Assembly: GCF_003076595.1 (NCBI RefSeq)
Contig: NZ_CP025785.1
Location: forward strand, 190,454-254,453
Length of the DNA stretch: 64,000 bases
Direction: 5' to 3'
Source of the DNA: Candidatus Borreliella tachyglossi
GTDB lineage: Bacteria > Spirochaetota > Spirochaetia > Borreliales > Borreliaceae
Below the pieces are notes generated by a model, which saw only the letters and a program-made list of their open reading frames with translations, was not told the origin of the DNA and made no database searches. The position numbers and the translations under genes are program-made. Of this stretch, positions 17,985 through 26,394 are shown piece by piece. Every line of letters starts with the position of its first letter. Within the stretch, counting starts at the first letter, position 1.

Positions 17985-18956
17985 ATGAATCATATAATCA
18001 AATTTTTCTTATCTATTGCTAAGATCTTAGCCTTCACATTAATATTTGGATTAATATCAATATCTATAATGGAACCAATCTATATCCTAAAAGAAAATGA
18101 AATTTCAATCACCACAAGACTTGGAAAAATCGAAAGGACTGAAAACACAGCGGGTCTTAAATACAAAATTCCATTTATTGAACAAGCACAAATATTTCCC
18201 AAAATCATAATTAGATGGGATGGCGTACCTCAAAGAATTCCAACAGGCGGAGAAGAGAAGCAATTAATCTGGATAGACACTACTGCTAGATGGAAAATTG
18301 CAGACATCAATAAATTCTATACAGCAATCAAAACAATGGACAGAGCTTACATAAGAATTGATGCAGCTATTGAACCCGCTGTTAGAGGTGTCATTGCTAA
18401 GTACCCTTTGCTTGAAATGGTTAGAAGCTCAAATGACCCAATTCAACGTCTATCTGGCGGGATCTTGACACCACAAGAAGCTAAAAATAACACAACCTAT
18501 CAGATTACAAAAGGTCGAAAAATCATTGAAACCGAAATAATTGAAGTTGCAAATAAAAACACAAAAGATATTGGAATTGAAATTGTCGATGTTCTTATTA
18601 GAAAAATTAGTTATGACCCAAGTTTAATTGATTCCGTACACAATAGAATGATTTCAGAAAGACAACAAATTGCAGAAGAACAAAGAAGTATAGGTATTGC
18701 TGAGAAAACAGAAATTCTTGGTAGCATTGAAAAAGAAAAGTTAAAGCTATTAAGTGAGGCAAAAGCTGACGCGGCTAAGATTAAAGCTGAAGGCGATAGT
18801 GAAGCCGCAAAAATTTATTCAAATGCTTATGGAAAGAATGTTGAATTTTACAGATTCTGGCAAGCACTAGAGAGTTACAAGACAGCACTTAAAGATAAAC
18901 GGAAAATATTCTCAACAGATATGGATTTCTTCAGGTACCTTCATAACAGGAAATAA
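17985..18956 (+). CDS. hflC: HflC, membrane protease modulator
   Basis: HflC is the partner of HflK in the FtsH-controlling complex. The 323-residue protein has an N-terminal membrane helix (about residues 12-34), then LKENEISITTRLGKIERTENTAGLKYKIPFIEQ, the start of the SPFH domain. DTTARWKIAD and the alanine/glutamate-rich coiled region (EAKADAAKIKAEGDSEAAKIYSNAYG) typical of HflC follow. The C-terminal YRFWQALESYKTAL block is also an HflC marker. The start abuts the hflK stop. All parts look complete. Confidence 0.95.
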   Translation: MNHIIKFFLSIAKILAFTLIFGLISISIMEPIYILKENEISITTRLGKIERTENTAGLKYKIPFIEQAQIFPKIIIRWDGVPQRIPTGGEEKQLIWIDTTARWKIADINKFYTAIKTMDRAYIRIDAAIEPAVRGVIAKYPLLEMVRSSNDPIQRLSGGILTPQEAKNNTTYQITKGRKIIETEIIEVANKNTKDIGIEIVDVLIRKISYDPSLIDSVHNRMISERQQIAEEQRSIGIAEKTEILGSIEKEKLKLLSEAKADAAKIKAEGDSEAAKIYSNAYGKNVEFYRFWQALESYKTALKDKRKIFSTDMDFFRYLHNRK

Positions 18957-19065
18957 AAACAAAAAATGTAAGGGCACTTACTATAAAAATTAACAAAAAC
19001 CTATTTAAAAAAATATTAAATACACAAACATTTAAAAAGAAACTCACTAAACAGGAGCAAACATA

Positions 19066-19464
19066 ATGCATGTTTATAAAAATAAACGAATGATTAAATA
19101 CTTAATGAGCATTTCACTTGCTATTCTAGTAATACTATCGATACTTCTCTTCTTTAATATAACGACAATAAACGCTCCACAAACTCTCAATAGTAGAGTC
19201 AAAAAATTATTCCTAACAAGGATAGCACACAAGAAAGGAAAAAGTGCAAATGATTACTCAATAGAAAGCTTTTACTCAATATTTAAAGACACTCAAGGCA
19301 ATGAGATCGCCAAAGATGATAAGCTCTTTAGTGAAAAAGTTGCAAAAGTTGATGCATTAATTACTTACTATTATAAAGCTGACACTATAAACACTAATAT
19401 GCACTCAGCCTTTGTAAGCTATGATGTAAAGAGAAATGAAATAAAATTTATCCACTCTGAATAA
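19066..19464 (+). CDS. Hypothetical membrane-anchored protein, 132 aa
   Basis: The product has a basic start, one hydrophobic segment (about residues 11-30, YLMSISLAILVILSILLFF) and a soluble part of about 100 residues that probably faces the periplasm. AGGAG precedes the ATG at a good distance, although an internal Met at residue 9 would also give a sensible membrane anchor. The soluble part contains mixed helix and strand but no family that I recognise. It sits 109 bases after hflC on the same strand, so it may share the hflKC transcript, and it converges on the HAD phosphatase gene. Confidence 0.75.
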   Translation: MHVYKNKRMIKYLMSISLAILVILSILLFFNITTINAPQTLNSRVKKLFLTRIAHKKGKSANDYSIESFYSIFKDTQGNEIAKDDKLFSEKVAKVDALITYYYKADTINTNMHSAFVSYDVKRNEIKFIHSE

Positions 19465-19481
19465 CAATTCTAAAAATAAAA

Positions 19482-20321
19482 TTATTTAAAGTTACTCAAT
19501 ATATACTTCAACACAGCATCATTATAATGATAATCTATTATCTCACAAGCCTTACTCTTAAGCTCATCGATACCATTTTGGGGCGTAACTTTATGAATTT
19601 CATTTTCGTTAAAAACAGAAATATCATTATCAGAATCTCCAAAATAAATAATATCTTTGTAAGAGATAGATAAATAATTGGCCAAAAATTTAATGCCATT
19701 GATTTTCTCAGCATGAATACTTTGAACTTCAATAACACTTATTTTGTCATCAAATTCTATTCGTGCATACTTAGAAATCTTAAGTTCAGGATAATTTTCC
19801 ATACTCAAATAAATCTCGTCAATCTCTTCTCGGAAACCAATAATAGTAGCAGATAGCGCACTATATACAGAGATATCATTTAATTTATTTATTTTAATAA
19901 TATTCGTATAGCATAAAGCTTGCTTCAACGTAATATACCAATGTTCTAAGAAATTATTAACACCATCATAAACAGTAAAAACCTCTCCATCATGTATTAC
20001 TTTAAAAAATACAGAAAAGTTTCTTTCCTTAAAATAAGAATAAACACTTCCAAGATAATCCCACTCTATATCCTCCACATAAAGAGGCTCTTTCTGATCA
20101 ATAGCTGCAACATAAGCACCATCATGACTAATTAAAGGAATTTTAAAATCAAATCCTCTTAATGGTGATCTCATAAGATAAAAATCTCTACCTGTTGCAA
20201 CTGTAAAGTTAAAGTCTTCTCGTTTTAAGAGTTCTTTTAAATTATACTTAGAAAAATCTGACAAAGCTCCTTTTCTATCAAATAATGTACCATCCAAATC
20301 CGTAATAAAAATCTTATTCAA
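19482..20321 (-). CDS. HAD-superfamily hydrolase, Cof type (IIB)
   Basis: This is a probable sugar-phosphate or nucleotide phosphatase. Motif I is FITDLDGTLFD with both catalytic aspartates, motif II is a threonine in FTVATGRDF, the lysine of motif III lies in the HAEKINGIKFLA region, and motif IV is IIYFGDSDNDISVF. The cap domain lies between residues of about 85 and 190, as expected for subclass IIB. The 279-residue length is typical. The start is TTG at 20321, with GAGG eight bases upstream; no better in-frame start exists. The substrate cannot be deduced. It is the first of two such enzymes in the window. Confidence 0.9.
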   Translation of the reverse strand: MNKIFITDLDGTLFDRKGALSDFSKYNLKELLKREDFNFTVATGRDFYLMRSPLRGFDFKIPLISHDGAYVAAIDQKEPLYVEDIEWDYLGSVYSYFKERNFSVFFKVIHDGEVFTVYDGVNNFLEHWYITLKQALCYTNIIKINKLNDISVYSALSATIIGFREEIDEIYLSMENYPELKISKYARIEFDDKISVIEVQSIHAEKINGIKFLANYLSISYKDIIYFGDSDNDISVFNENEIHKVTPQNGIDELKSKACEIIDYHYNDAVLKYILSNFK

Positions 20322-20459
20322 ATCAATTTCCTCTATAAAACCTATACAAACTTAAGTATACAACTTTAAATACAAAAAATAGTAGCTAATATCTGTAAAC
20401 ATTATCATTGACAAAAAAAACTGTTTATGGAAAAATTATATTGCTACAAAGTAAAATAA

Positions 20460-20532
20460 GCCGCTGTAGCTCAGTTGGTAGAGCATAGGACTGAAAATCC
20501 TTGTGTCAGGAGTTCGATTCTCCTCGGCGGCA
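20460..20532 (+). tRNA. tRNA-Phe (anticodon GAA)
   Basis: The acceptor arm GCCGCTG pairs with CGGCGGC (one T-G wobble), followed by the discriminator A. The D arm GCTC...GAGC, the anticodon loop CTGAAAA and the T arm AGGAG-TTCGATT-CTCCT are all intact. CCA is not encoded. A TATATT lies at 20437-20442 at the right distance for a -10 box, but no good -35 box is spaced to match it. A decayed copy follows 168 bases downstream. Confidence 0.96.
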
Positions 20533-20627
20533 TTTGATAAATATTTTGTTTATGTAGCGTACCCTAAATTTAAAGAGATTAAGAATGCACTTGAAGTCTC
20601 CACTGTTAAGAAGATATATAATTAAAT

Positions 20628-20700
20628 GTTGCTGTAGTTCAGTTGGTAGATTATAGGACTGAAAATCCTTGTGTCAGGAGTTCGATTCTCTTCGGAAAGA
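20628..20700 (+). pseudogene. Decayed tandem copy of tRNA-Phe
   Basis: Aligned without gaps to the intact gene 168 bases upstream, this copy keeps the whole anticodon arm (GAA) and T loop, and the T stem still pairs with one G-T. The D stem (GTTC/GATT) has a mismatch and a wobble, and the acceptor stem (GTTGCTG/CGGAAAG) has at least two mismatches. Most changes are G or C to A or T. It probably cannot be charged or processed normally. It lies in the leader of the gene that starts at 20738. The 3' flanks of the two copies also look alike (ATATTTT-G/A-TTTA), which points to a tandem duplication. Confidence 0.8.
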
Positions 20701-20737
20701 ATAATTAATATTTTATTTAACTTTAAGAGGGCTCAAA

Positions 20738-22282
20738 GTGATTCTCAAGGAAATAAAAAAGATAGAAGACTTAACCGAAAGGGATATTATTTTCTCCAAT
20801 ATTGGAAATTTGTCTAAGTTAAGTGTCAAAGTTAATGAAAAGATAATTAAAGCTTTAAATAAAGGAAATGTTTCATATATACCTGTCATAAATAATCATG
20901 AAAATATTCCACATGAAGAGCTAATAAATACAATTAATGAAGAACTTCTAAACAATGAAATAAATTCTTTAAAAGAAGATCTAGCAAAAGCCTTAAAAGA
21001 TATATATCAACCATTTTCAGAAAAAGATAAAATATTTACAGTTACTGGAAGAAAAACATTAATCAATTTAAATACACTAATGGAAGAAGAGCCTGATACC
21101 ATTTACTTTAAAGAAATAATTGAGGGTAGTTTTAAGATTTTACCCACACATAAAATAATATCTATTCAAAAGCTACTACTAGAAATATATAATTATTTCG
21201 ATTTCCAAAAAATTAGAAATAAAGAAACTCTTTACGACACTAACACCATCCAAAAACTACATTTGCACTCACTGAGAAGAGATTATGAATTTCTTAGAGG
21301 AAAAGTAAAAACAGAAGGCGATTCCATATTGCTACATGCAATTGACACCGCAATCTACTTTTTAATAACGATTGCACATTTAAATAAAGAAAGAGCGACA
21401 AAAGATGCTCCTCGCTCAACATCTAAGTTTTTTATTGACAAAGGTCACTACACAGAATTCACAGAATTCTTCTATGATACTGACATTATCCTGCAAGCCG
21501 CACTTGGGGTACTACTGCACCCAATCGGGCTCATGCATATTACAATATTACAAGACATAAGAGACAAGATTAGTCTTAAAGGTAAAGATATAGAAGAAAA
21601 ACATAAGATTAAAATAGAAAAATTAGAGAAAAGTATTAATGTTTCTAAAAATCTATTCAAAATGAGAGAAGATATTTCTGCTATTACCAAAATGATAATA
21701 AACGACCAAAAAAACTATCTTAATATAAAAAACCATTCAGATACAAAAGTGAAAAAATTTACTCATGAACTCATTAGAATATTTTGTATAATAGATACTT
21801 ATGATGAAATGGTCAATCCGATCATAATAAAAGAACCTGTTAATGCCTTAGAGACTATCAAATTTTTAACCAAAAACAGTGGAAAATACTATTGGGATAA
21901 AGAAAATCCAAGTGAACACTTAAAAAACAAAAAATTTGATATAGAAATATTAAAACAATTCCTAAAAGTACTTGCACCATTTGACTATGGAGAAATACTA
22001 AATGCATACTCAAAAGATAGCAATGAACTGTTATTTAAAGCGGTCGTTTTCGAATACAAAATAGGTATTACTCCTATTTTATCCTTAATAAAAAGCAAAG
22101 ATAAAACCTATAAGGTTGGAGACATACTAATAAACCTTGAATCCAAAGAAATCACTATCAAAGGATCCAATGGAGAAGTCAAGAGAAACCCATTAAAAAA
22201 TATTGACAGATTTGAATTAAGGCGTCATATAGAAGAACTTAGAAGTTATGAATTTGAACTTTTTGCCTCTGCTAAAGATTAG
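20738..22282 (+). CDS. Degenerate HD-GYP-like domain protein, 514 aa
   Basis: The start is a GTG with AGAGGG seven bases upstream. The first 190 residues are of unknown type. From residue 200 the sequence follows the plan of HD-GYP phosphodiesterases: a helix starting at His200, then AALGVLLHPIG at residues 255-264 where a normal enzyme has LLHDIGK, so the metal-binding Asp is Pro262. NDQKNYLN at 322-329 stands where HHE and the GYP motif belong. RIFCIIDTYDEM at about 347-358 matches the final Asp motif. The fold seems kept but the metal site is lost, so a non-catalytic, perhaps regulatory, role is inferred. The 3' end overlaps rsmD by four bases. Confidence 0.7.
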   Translation: MILKEIKKIEDLTERDIIFSNIGNLSKLSVKVNEKIIKALNKGNVSYIPVINNHENIPHEELINTINEELLNNEINSLKEDLAKALKDIYQPFSEKDKIFTVTGRKTLINLNTLMEEEPDTIYFKEIIEGSFKILPTHKIISIQKLLLEIYNYFDFQKIRNKETLYDTNTIQKLHLHSLRRDYEFLRGKVKTEGDSILLHAIDTAIYFLITIAHLNKERATKDAPRSTSKFFIDKGHYTEFTEFFYDTDIILQAALGVLLHPIGLMHITILQDIRDKISLKGKDIEEKHKIKIEKLEKSINVSKNLFKMREDISAITKMIINDQKNYLNIKNHSDTKVKKFTHELIRIFCIIDTYDEMVNPIIIKEPVNALETIKFLTKNSGKYYWDKENPSEHLKNKKFDIEILKQFLKVLAPFDYGEILNAYSKDSNELLFKAVVFEYKIGITPILSLIKSKDKTYKVGDILINLESKEITIKGSNGEVKRNPLKNIDRFELRRHIEELRSYEFELFASAKD

Positions 22283-22836
22283 TCTCTATTATACACACAG
22301 GACTTAACCTTGAAAAAATCCAGTCTTGAACCCCCATATCTTCTAAGATCATATTTAAAGAGTCTTGAAATATTTTCACTCAAATTTTCCTTAAAAGGAC
22401 AATGAATAATAACTTTTACGCACTTTTTTAAATTTTCATTTTCTGAGACTAATTTAAGCAAATTTTCTTTAAAAGGATAATTAAAAGGTGGATCAAGATA
22501 AATAAAGTCATAACAAAGATCACTCTTTTTAAGAAAAAATTCAGCCTTTGTGAAAAAAATTTTATAAGATTCACTCACAAACTCAAAATTCCTAATCAAA
22601 GCATTTCTAGAAGCCTTATTGCAATCAACAAGATGCGCAAGATTAGCTCCCCTACTTAGAGCCTCAAGAGACATTATCCCTGTACCTGCGAACACATCAA
22701 GAAAACTTGAACCTACAATCTGATCAAAAAGAATAGAAAAAAATGCTTCTCTAACAACAGCCATCACAGGACGTACACTGCCAGTCCTAGTAAAAGCAAC
22801 CCTTCGTCCCTTATACTTACCTGCACTTATATGCAT
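22279..22836 (-). CDS. rsmD: RsmD, 16S rRNA (guanine-966-N2)-methyltransferase
   Basis: RsmD methylates G966 of 16S rRNA late in small-subunit assembly. The 185-residue protein starts MHISAGKYKGRRV, like other family members, and has the phosphate-contacting RPVMAVVREAFFSIL segment, the SAM loop FLDVFAGTGIMSLEALSRGA and the catalytic motif DPPF. A TTG lies three codons upstream, but the ATG at 22836 gives the conserved N-terminus and is preferred. It diverges from galU and converges on the HD-GYP-like gene with a four-base overlap. Confidence 0.93.
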   Translation of the reverse strand: MHISAGKYKGRRVAFTRTGSVRPVMAVVREAFFSILFDQIVGSSFLDVFAGTGIMSLEALSRGANLAHLVDCNKASRNALIRNFEFVSESYKIFFTKAEFFLKKSDLCYDFIYLDPPFNYPFKENLLKLVSENENLKKCVKVIIHCPFKENLSENISRLFKYDLRRYGGSRLDFFKVKSCVYNRD

Positions 22837-22891
22837 AAGGCTCAATTTTAAATCATTTTAAAATAATATTAAATATTTAAAACACAAATTT

Positions 22892-22900
22892 TGATATAAT
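22892..22900 (+). promoter_or_regulatory. Candidate extended -10 promoter for galU
   Basis: TGATATAAT is a full extended -10 element (TGN followed by TATAAT at 22895-22900), 23 bases before the galU ATG. No good -35 box is at the usual distance, which extended -10 promoters do not require. Confidence 0.5.
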
Positions 22901-22922
22901 TTTGTTTTAAGAGAGACAAAAT

Positions 22923-23753
22923 ATGAAAGGTATTATCTTAGCAGCTGGATATGGAACAAGATTCTTACCCATAACAAAAACCATTCCAAAGGAAATGCTA
23001 CCAATTCTAAACAGACCATCAATTGATTATATTATTGAAGAATTTATTATCTCTGGAATAAAAGAAATACTAATAATAACCTCAAGAAGAAAGGAAGCTT
23101 TGGATAATTATTTTGACAGAGACGTTGAACTAGAGGCCATATTTACAAAAGAATGCCGACAAGATCTGCTAGAAAAAGTTAAGCTTAAAGATATTAATAT
23201 CAGTTTTATAAGGCAAAATGAAATGCTGGGAACAGGTCATGCCTTACTTCACGCAAAGCCCTGGATAGGCGCTGAGAATACAATAGTTGCATATCCTGAT
23301 GATTTACATATTGGAGATCCGCCATTAACAGTGCAATTAATAGAACTACATAAAAAAACTGGAAAAAATATATTATCCGTTCTTGAAAATCCTAAGAACA
23401 TCAACAGATATGGCGTAATAGAACTAGATATAGACAATACTCATGTCAAAGACATTACAGAGAAACCAGAGATTGGAAAAGAACCAAGCAATAAAGCATC
23501 TATTGGCAGATTTTTATATACTTATGAATTTTTTAAATACTTAGAAGAGGGATTTAAATTACATAAGCAAGGAGAATACCACCATATTTACGCCTTAAAA
23601 AAACTGATGTCTGAACGCAAAGTATTATACAAAACAATAGAAGGCGAAAGACTTGACACAGGTGATATAGAAGGTTACCTAGAAGCAATAATAAAAATTG
23701 CAAAAAGAGATGAAAAATTATTACAAATAATCAAAGATTCAATTAGAGGTTAA
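22923..23753 (+). CDS. galU: UTP--glucose-1-phosphate uridylyltransferase
   Basis: GalU makes UDP-glucose from UTP and glucose-1-phosphate, the sugar donor for the galactolipids and glucosylated lipids that Borrelia carries on its surface. The 276-residue protein has the nucleotidyltransferase start ILAAGYGTRFLPITKTIPKEMLPI, the GTGHALLHAK segment, AYPDDLHIG with the metal aspartate, and ENPKNINRYGVIE followed by EKP, all in family positions. A ribosome-binding AGAGAG precedes the ATG. The stop is directly followed by the ATG of the next gene. Confidence 0.96.
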   Translation: MKGIILAAGYGTRFLPITKTIPKEMLPILNRPSIDYIIEEFIISGIKEILIITSRRKEALDNYFDRDVELEAIFTKECRQDLLEKVKLKDINISFIRQNEMLGTGHALLHAKPWIGAENTIVAYPDDLHIGDPPLTVQLIELHKKTGKNILSVLENPKNINRYGVIELDIDNTHVKDITEKPEIGKEPSNKASIGRFLYTYEFFKYLEEGFKLHKQGEYHHIYALKKLMSERKVLYKTIEGERLDTGDIEGYLEAIIKIAKRDEKLLQIIKDSIRG

Positions 23754-25466
23754 ATGAAAATAGTAACAAAACATCAAGAGTTTTACGATTCTCTGCTCAT
23801 ATTAAAAAGGTATATAAACAAAAATATAGAAGAAAAAATGTTAAGATATAATATCTCATCAAAGCTTTATAAACTAAGTGAAGAAGAAATTAAAACCCTT
23901 ATAAAAATAAGTAAAGATTATGAGCTCCAAAAAAATCAAATAAAAATAACACTTGAAGAATATTATTATGAAGCAACTCAACACGAAAAAATTAAAAACT
24001 GGATACTAGAAATAATTAGAGAAAAAAATTTATTACAAGTAAAAAAAGAGACTAATTTCATTAGTAAAAGACTTGGAATAACATATAAAATAAAATCTAC
24101 CAACTTTCTAAAATTAATTGATATACAAAACAATCTTAAATACACTAGAGATAAAAAAGAACTATATAAACAGCTAATATTAAATTTTTCTAGCAACTTA
24201 AAAATAGAAAATCTAGACCCAACAATAGATATATTATTAGCTGTAAGGAATAGAAATAAGGAAGAAATTAAAAACATACTAAAACATACCCAATCATTTC
24301 AAAGACTCTTCAAATCAAGTTTAACAAAAAAAGAAAGTAGAATAATTAAGATTAAAAAATTGCTTATTTTAATATACTGGCCAGTAGGGTGTCTATCTAG
24401 ATCACTTTTTAATAAAATTCTAACCAAAAATTACAGATACATAATAGATGAAGTCCTCACCTTAAAGTATGATGAGATTCTAAGATACATCTGTACAATA
24501 AAAAATTTAAGCCTTAATGAAATTTTTTATAAAGGATCAAATAAAAACATTAATTTTAACTACTTTTTCAACGACTTTACAAAATACACCCCAAAATATT
24601 TTCAAAATACCCTAAAGGCTTATCTGTCTTCATTTATGAAAATTGCAACAAAAGAATATCTACAATGGTTTTTTAAAGATAAAGTACCAAATGAATGGGA
24701 AAATTTCATCTTTGCAATTGAATACATTGCAAAGCACATGCTACTAAACTTAAATGACAAAATAGAAGATATCATTATCTCAAAATTTAAAGCAGAAGAA
24801 TTCTTTGCATCTTTTGAAAAAACGAATTTTAACCCATATGAAAGTTCGAACATATTTCAAAACAGATACATAAGAGGGGTATTCCTGCAAAATGTGCTTA
24901 ATTATATAAAAGACAACACAGAAAAAATAGATACTTATGGATGGATTGCATTTTACATTTATGCAGATGCAGATGCTAAGGCCGAATTCTCAGAAGACAT
25001 AAAAGAATTTTTTAAGAGCAAAAATTTTGAAATTCAAAACCAAATACTTGTATATTTTCTCTCCTTTTACCCAAAAATCGATAAACGACATTTTGAATTC
25101 ATATCAGAGGTAATACTTTACCTTGATGAGAGTAAAATTACCATACCTAAAGAAATCATAAAAATGCAAAAAACAAGCTCAAACGACTTAAACTACTGTT
25201 GCTCATATATTTTCATTAAGTCATTAATTTTGAGAGCAAGAGTACTTAAAATCCTACACAACAATATCAAACCAGATCTAATGCTAAAACTAGAAGAATT
25301 TATAGATGTATCATTACTACCTGCCATATGCTATATTGCTTATTACTCTAATCCAGATAGATTAAAAGAAGATAAAGCAATATCCCCCAAGCAAAAAGAA
25401 GACATACTGAAATTCATTACATTTTTAACTAAAGATCAAAATAAATTTATTTCACAAACACTGTGA
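23754..25466 (+). CDS. Hypothetical protein, 570 aa, directly downstream of galU
   Basis: The ATG immediately follows the galU stop with no spacer, so translation is probably coupled. The product is long, lysine-, isoleucine- and asparagine-rich and appears all-helical, with no signal peptide, no membrane segment and no motif that I recognise. A short DADADAK element lies near residue 403. It ends in a stop codon that lies inside a nine-base-pair inverted repeat. Orthologues are expected in all Borrelia from the gene order, but I cannot offer a function. A large cytoplasmic scaffold-type protein is a guess from composition only. Confidence 0.75.
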   Translation: MKIVTKHQEFYDSLLILKRYINKNIEEKMLRYNISSKLYKLSEEEIKTLIKISKDYELQKNQIKITLEEYYYEATQHEKIKNWILEIIREKNLLQVKKETNFISKRLGITYKIKSTNFLKLIDIQNNLKYTRDKKELYKQLILNFSSNLKIENLDPTIDILLAVRNRNKEEIKNILKHTQSFQRLFKSSLTKKESRIIKIKKLLILIYWPVGCLSRSLFNKILTKNYRYIIDEVLTLKYDEILRYICTIKNLSLNEIFYKGSNKNINFNYFFNDFTKYTPKYFQNTLKAYLSSFMKIATKEYLQWFFKDKVPNEWENFIFAIEYIAKHMLLNLNDKIEDIIISKFKAEEFFASFEKTNFNPYESSNIFQNRYIRGVFLQNVLNYIKDNTEKIDTYGWIAFYIYADADAKAEFSEDIKEFFKSKNFEIQNQILVYFLSFYPKIDKRHFEFISEVILYLDESKITIPKEIIKMQKTSSNDLNYCCSYIFIKSLILRARVLKILHNNIKPDLMLKLEEFIDVSLLPAICYIAYYSNPDRLKEDKAISPKQKEDILKFITFLTKDQNKFISQTL

Positions 25467-25470
25467 AATA
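25448..25470. repeat. Inverted repeat spanning a stop codon
   Basis: TATTTCACA (25448-25456) and TGTGAAATA (25462-25470) are exact reverse complements with a five-base loop and include the TGA stop of the 570-residue gene. There is no T-tract after it, so an intrinsic terminator is unlikely. An mRNA 3'-end hairpin or a protein-binding site is possible. Confidence 0.5.
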
Positions 25471-25515
25471 TAGCAATATTTACTCTAAAGTAATAAAATG
25501 TTAATAATAAAAGAT

Positions 25516-26394
25516 ATGAAAACAAATTTATTACTGTTTAAAAATTTAATAATCTTTACCTTATTTTTAGTTCTATTATTTAATTCAAATTTAATATATT
25601 CTCAAAGATTAATAAGAATTGGTCAAGAAGAGATAAAAATCAAAAACTATTCAAAGGCAATAAAAACCCTCAGTGAGGCTATTCAGAAATATCCAAAGGT
25701 ACAAAACGGATATTACTTTTTAGCAATAGCTTATAGAGAAAATAACCAATTAACAGAATCAGAAGGTGCTCTGCTTGATGGAATTGCAATAGGAGGCGAT
25801 ATTGATTATAAGTTATATTTTGAACTTGGAAATATAATGTTTAAACGAGGTGAGGGGTATTATAATCTAGCAATCAAATATTATTCCAATTCAATTAAAA
25901 ATATGCCCAATTACGACAAATCACTACTTAACAGAGCAAATTCTTACGTTGAACAGGGTAAAGTGAATTTTAAGGAAAAAGATTACAAGAGTGCTTGGGA
26001 TTCATATACTATGGCAATCCATGATTATTCACAATTTATTACACTAAGATACGAGACTGATAAAAAAGATGATATTCTATATATGATTGATCTTTTACGA
26101 AATAAAAAGGCAGACCTTGAAGAGCTTGACAAAAGTCTTAAGACAAGAAGTAATCACATTCCTATAGAACAGAAAGGCAATGAAAAAACAAAAGATAACA
26201 AAGAGAAGAAAGACGATGAGGAGCATAAAGATCATCAAGATGAGAATAAAAACAACGAAGATCAAAAGGATAATAAAGAGCATGAAGATAAAAAAACAAT
26301 GCTTAAAGAAGGGTTTGAAGATAATTTAAAAACAGATTCTTTAATTGAGCTAGAAAAAATTAATTGGCAAGAGGAGTTGAACATAGATGAATAA
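25516..26394 (+). CDS. Exported TPR protein with highly charged tail, 292 aa
   Basis: A signal peptide (MKTNLLLFKNLIIFTLFLVLLFNSNLIYS) precedes about four TPR-type units (residues 35-190). The tail of about 90 residues is made almost only of Lys, Asp, Glu, His, Asn and Gln in irregular repeats (such as KDNKEKKDDEEHKDHQDE). An ATG six codons earlier, at 25498, is also open but puts an Asp in the signal peptide's basic end, so I prefer 25516; neither has a strong ribosome-binding site. The protein should act outside the cytoplasm. Its 3' end overlaps the Lmp1-like gene by eight bases, and both carry TPRs, so they may work together. Confidence 0.8.
   Translation: MKTNLLLFKNLIIFTLFLVLLFNSNLIYSQRLIRIGQEEIKIKNYSKAIKTLSEAIQKYPKVQNGYYFLAIAYRENNQLTESEGALLDGIAIGGDIDYKLYFELGNIMFKRGEGYYNLAIKYYSNSIKNMPNYDKSLLNRANSYVEQGKVNFKEKDYKSAWDSYTMAIHDYSQFITLRYETDKKDDILYMIDLLRNKKADLEELDKSLKTRSNHIPIEQKGNEKTKDNKEKKDDEEHKDHQDENKNNEDQKDNKEHEDKKTMLKEGFEDNLKTDSLIELEKINWQEELNIDE

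Noticed and set aside
18968-18983. Terminator after hflC (GTAAG...CTTAC)
   Set aside because: The stem is only five base pairs and no T-run follows.
20408-20442. TTGACA plus TATATT as tRNA-Phe promoter
   Set aside because: The spacer is 23 bases, too long for a normal promoter, although TATATT alone is well placed as a -10 box.
21451-21469. Tandem ACAGAATTC repeat in the HD-GYP-like gene
   Set aside because: Only two nine-base units, in frame, giving Thr-Glu-Phe twice; no sign of wider repeat structure.
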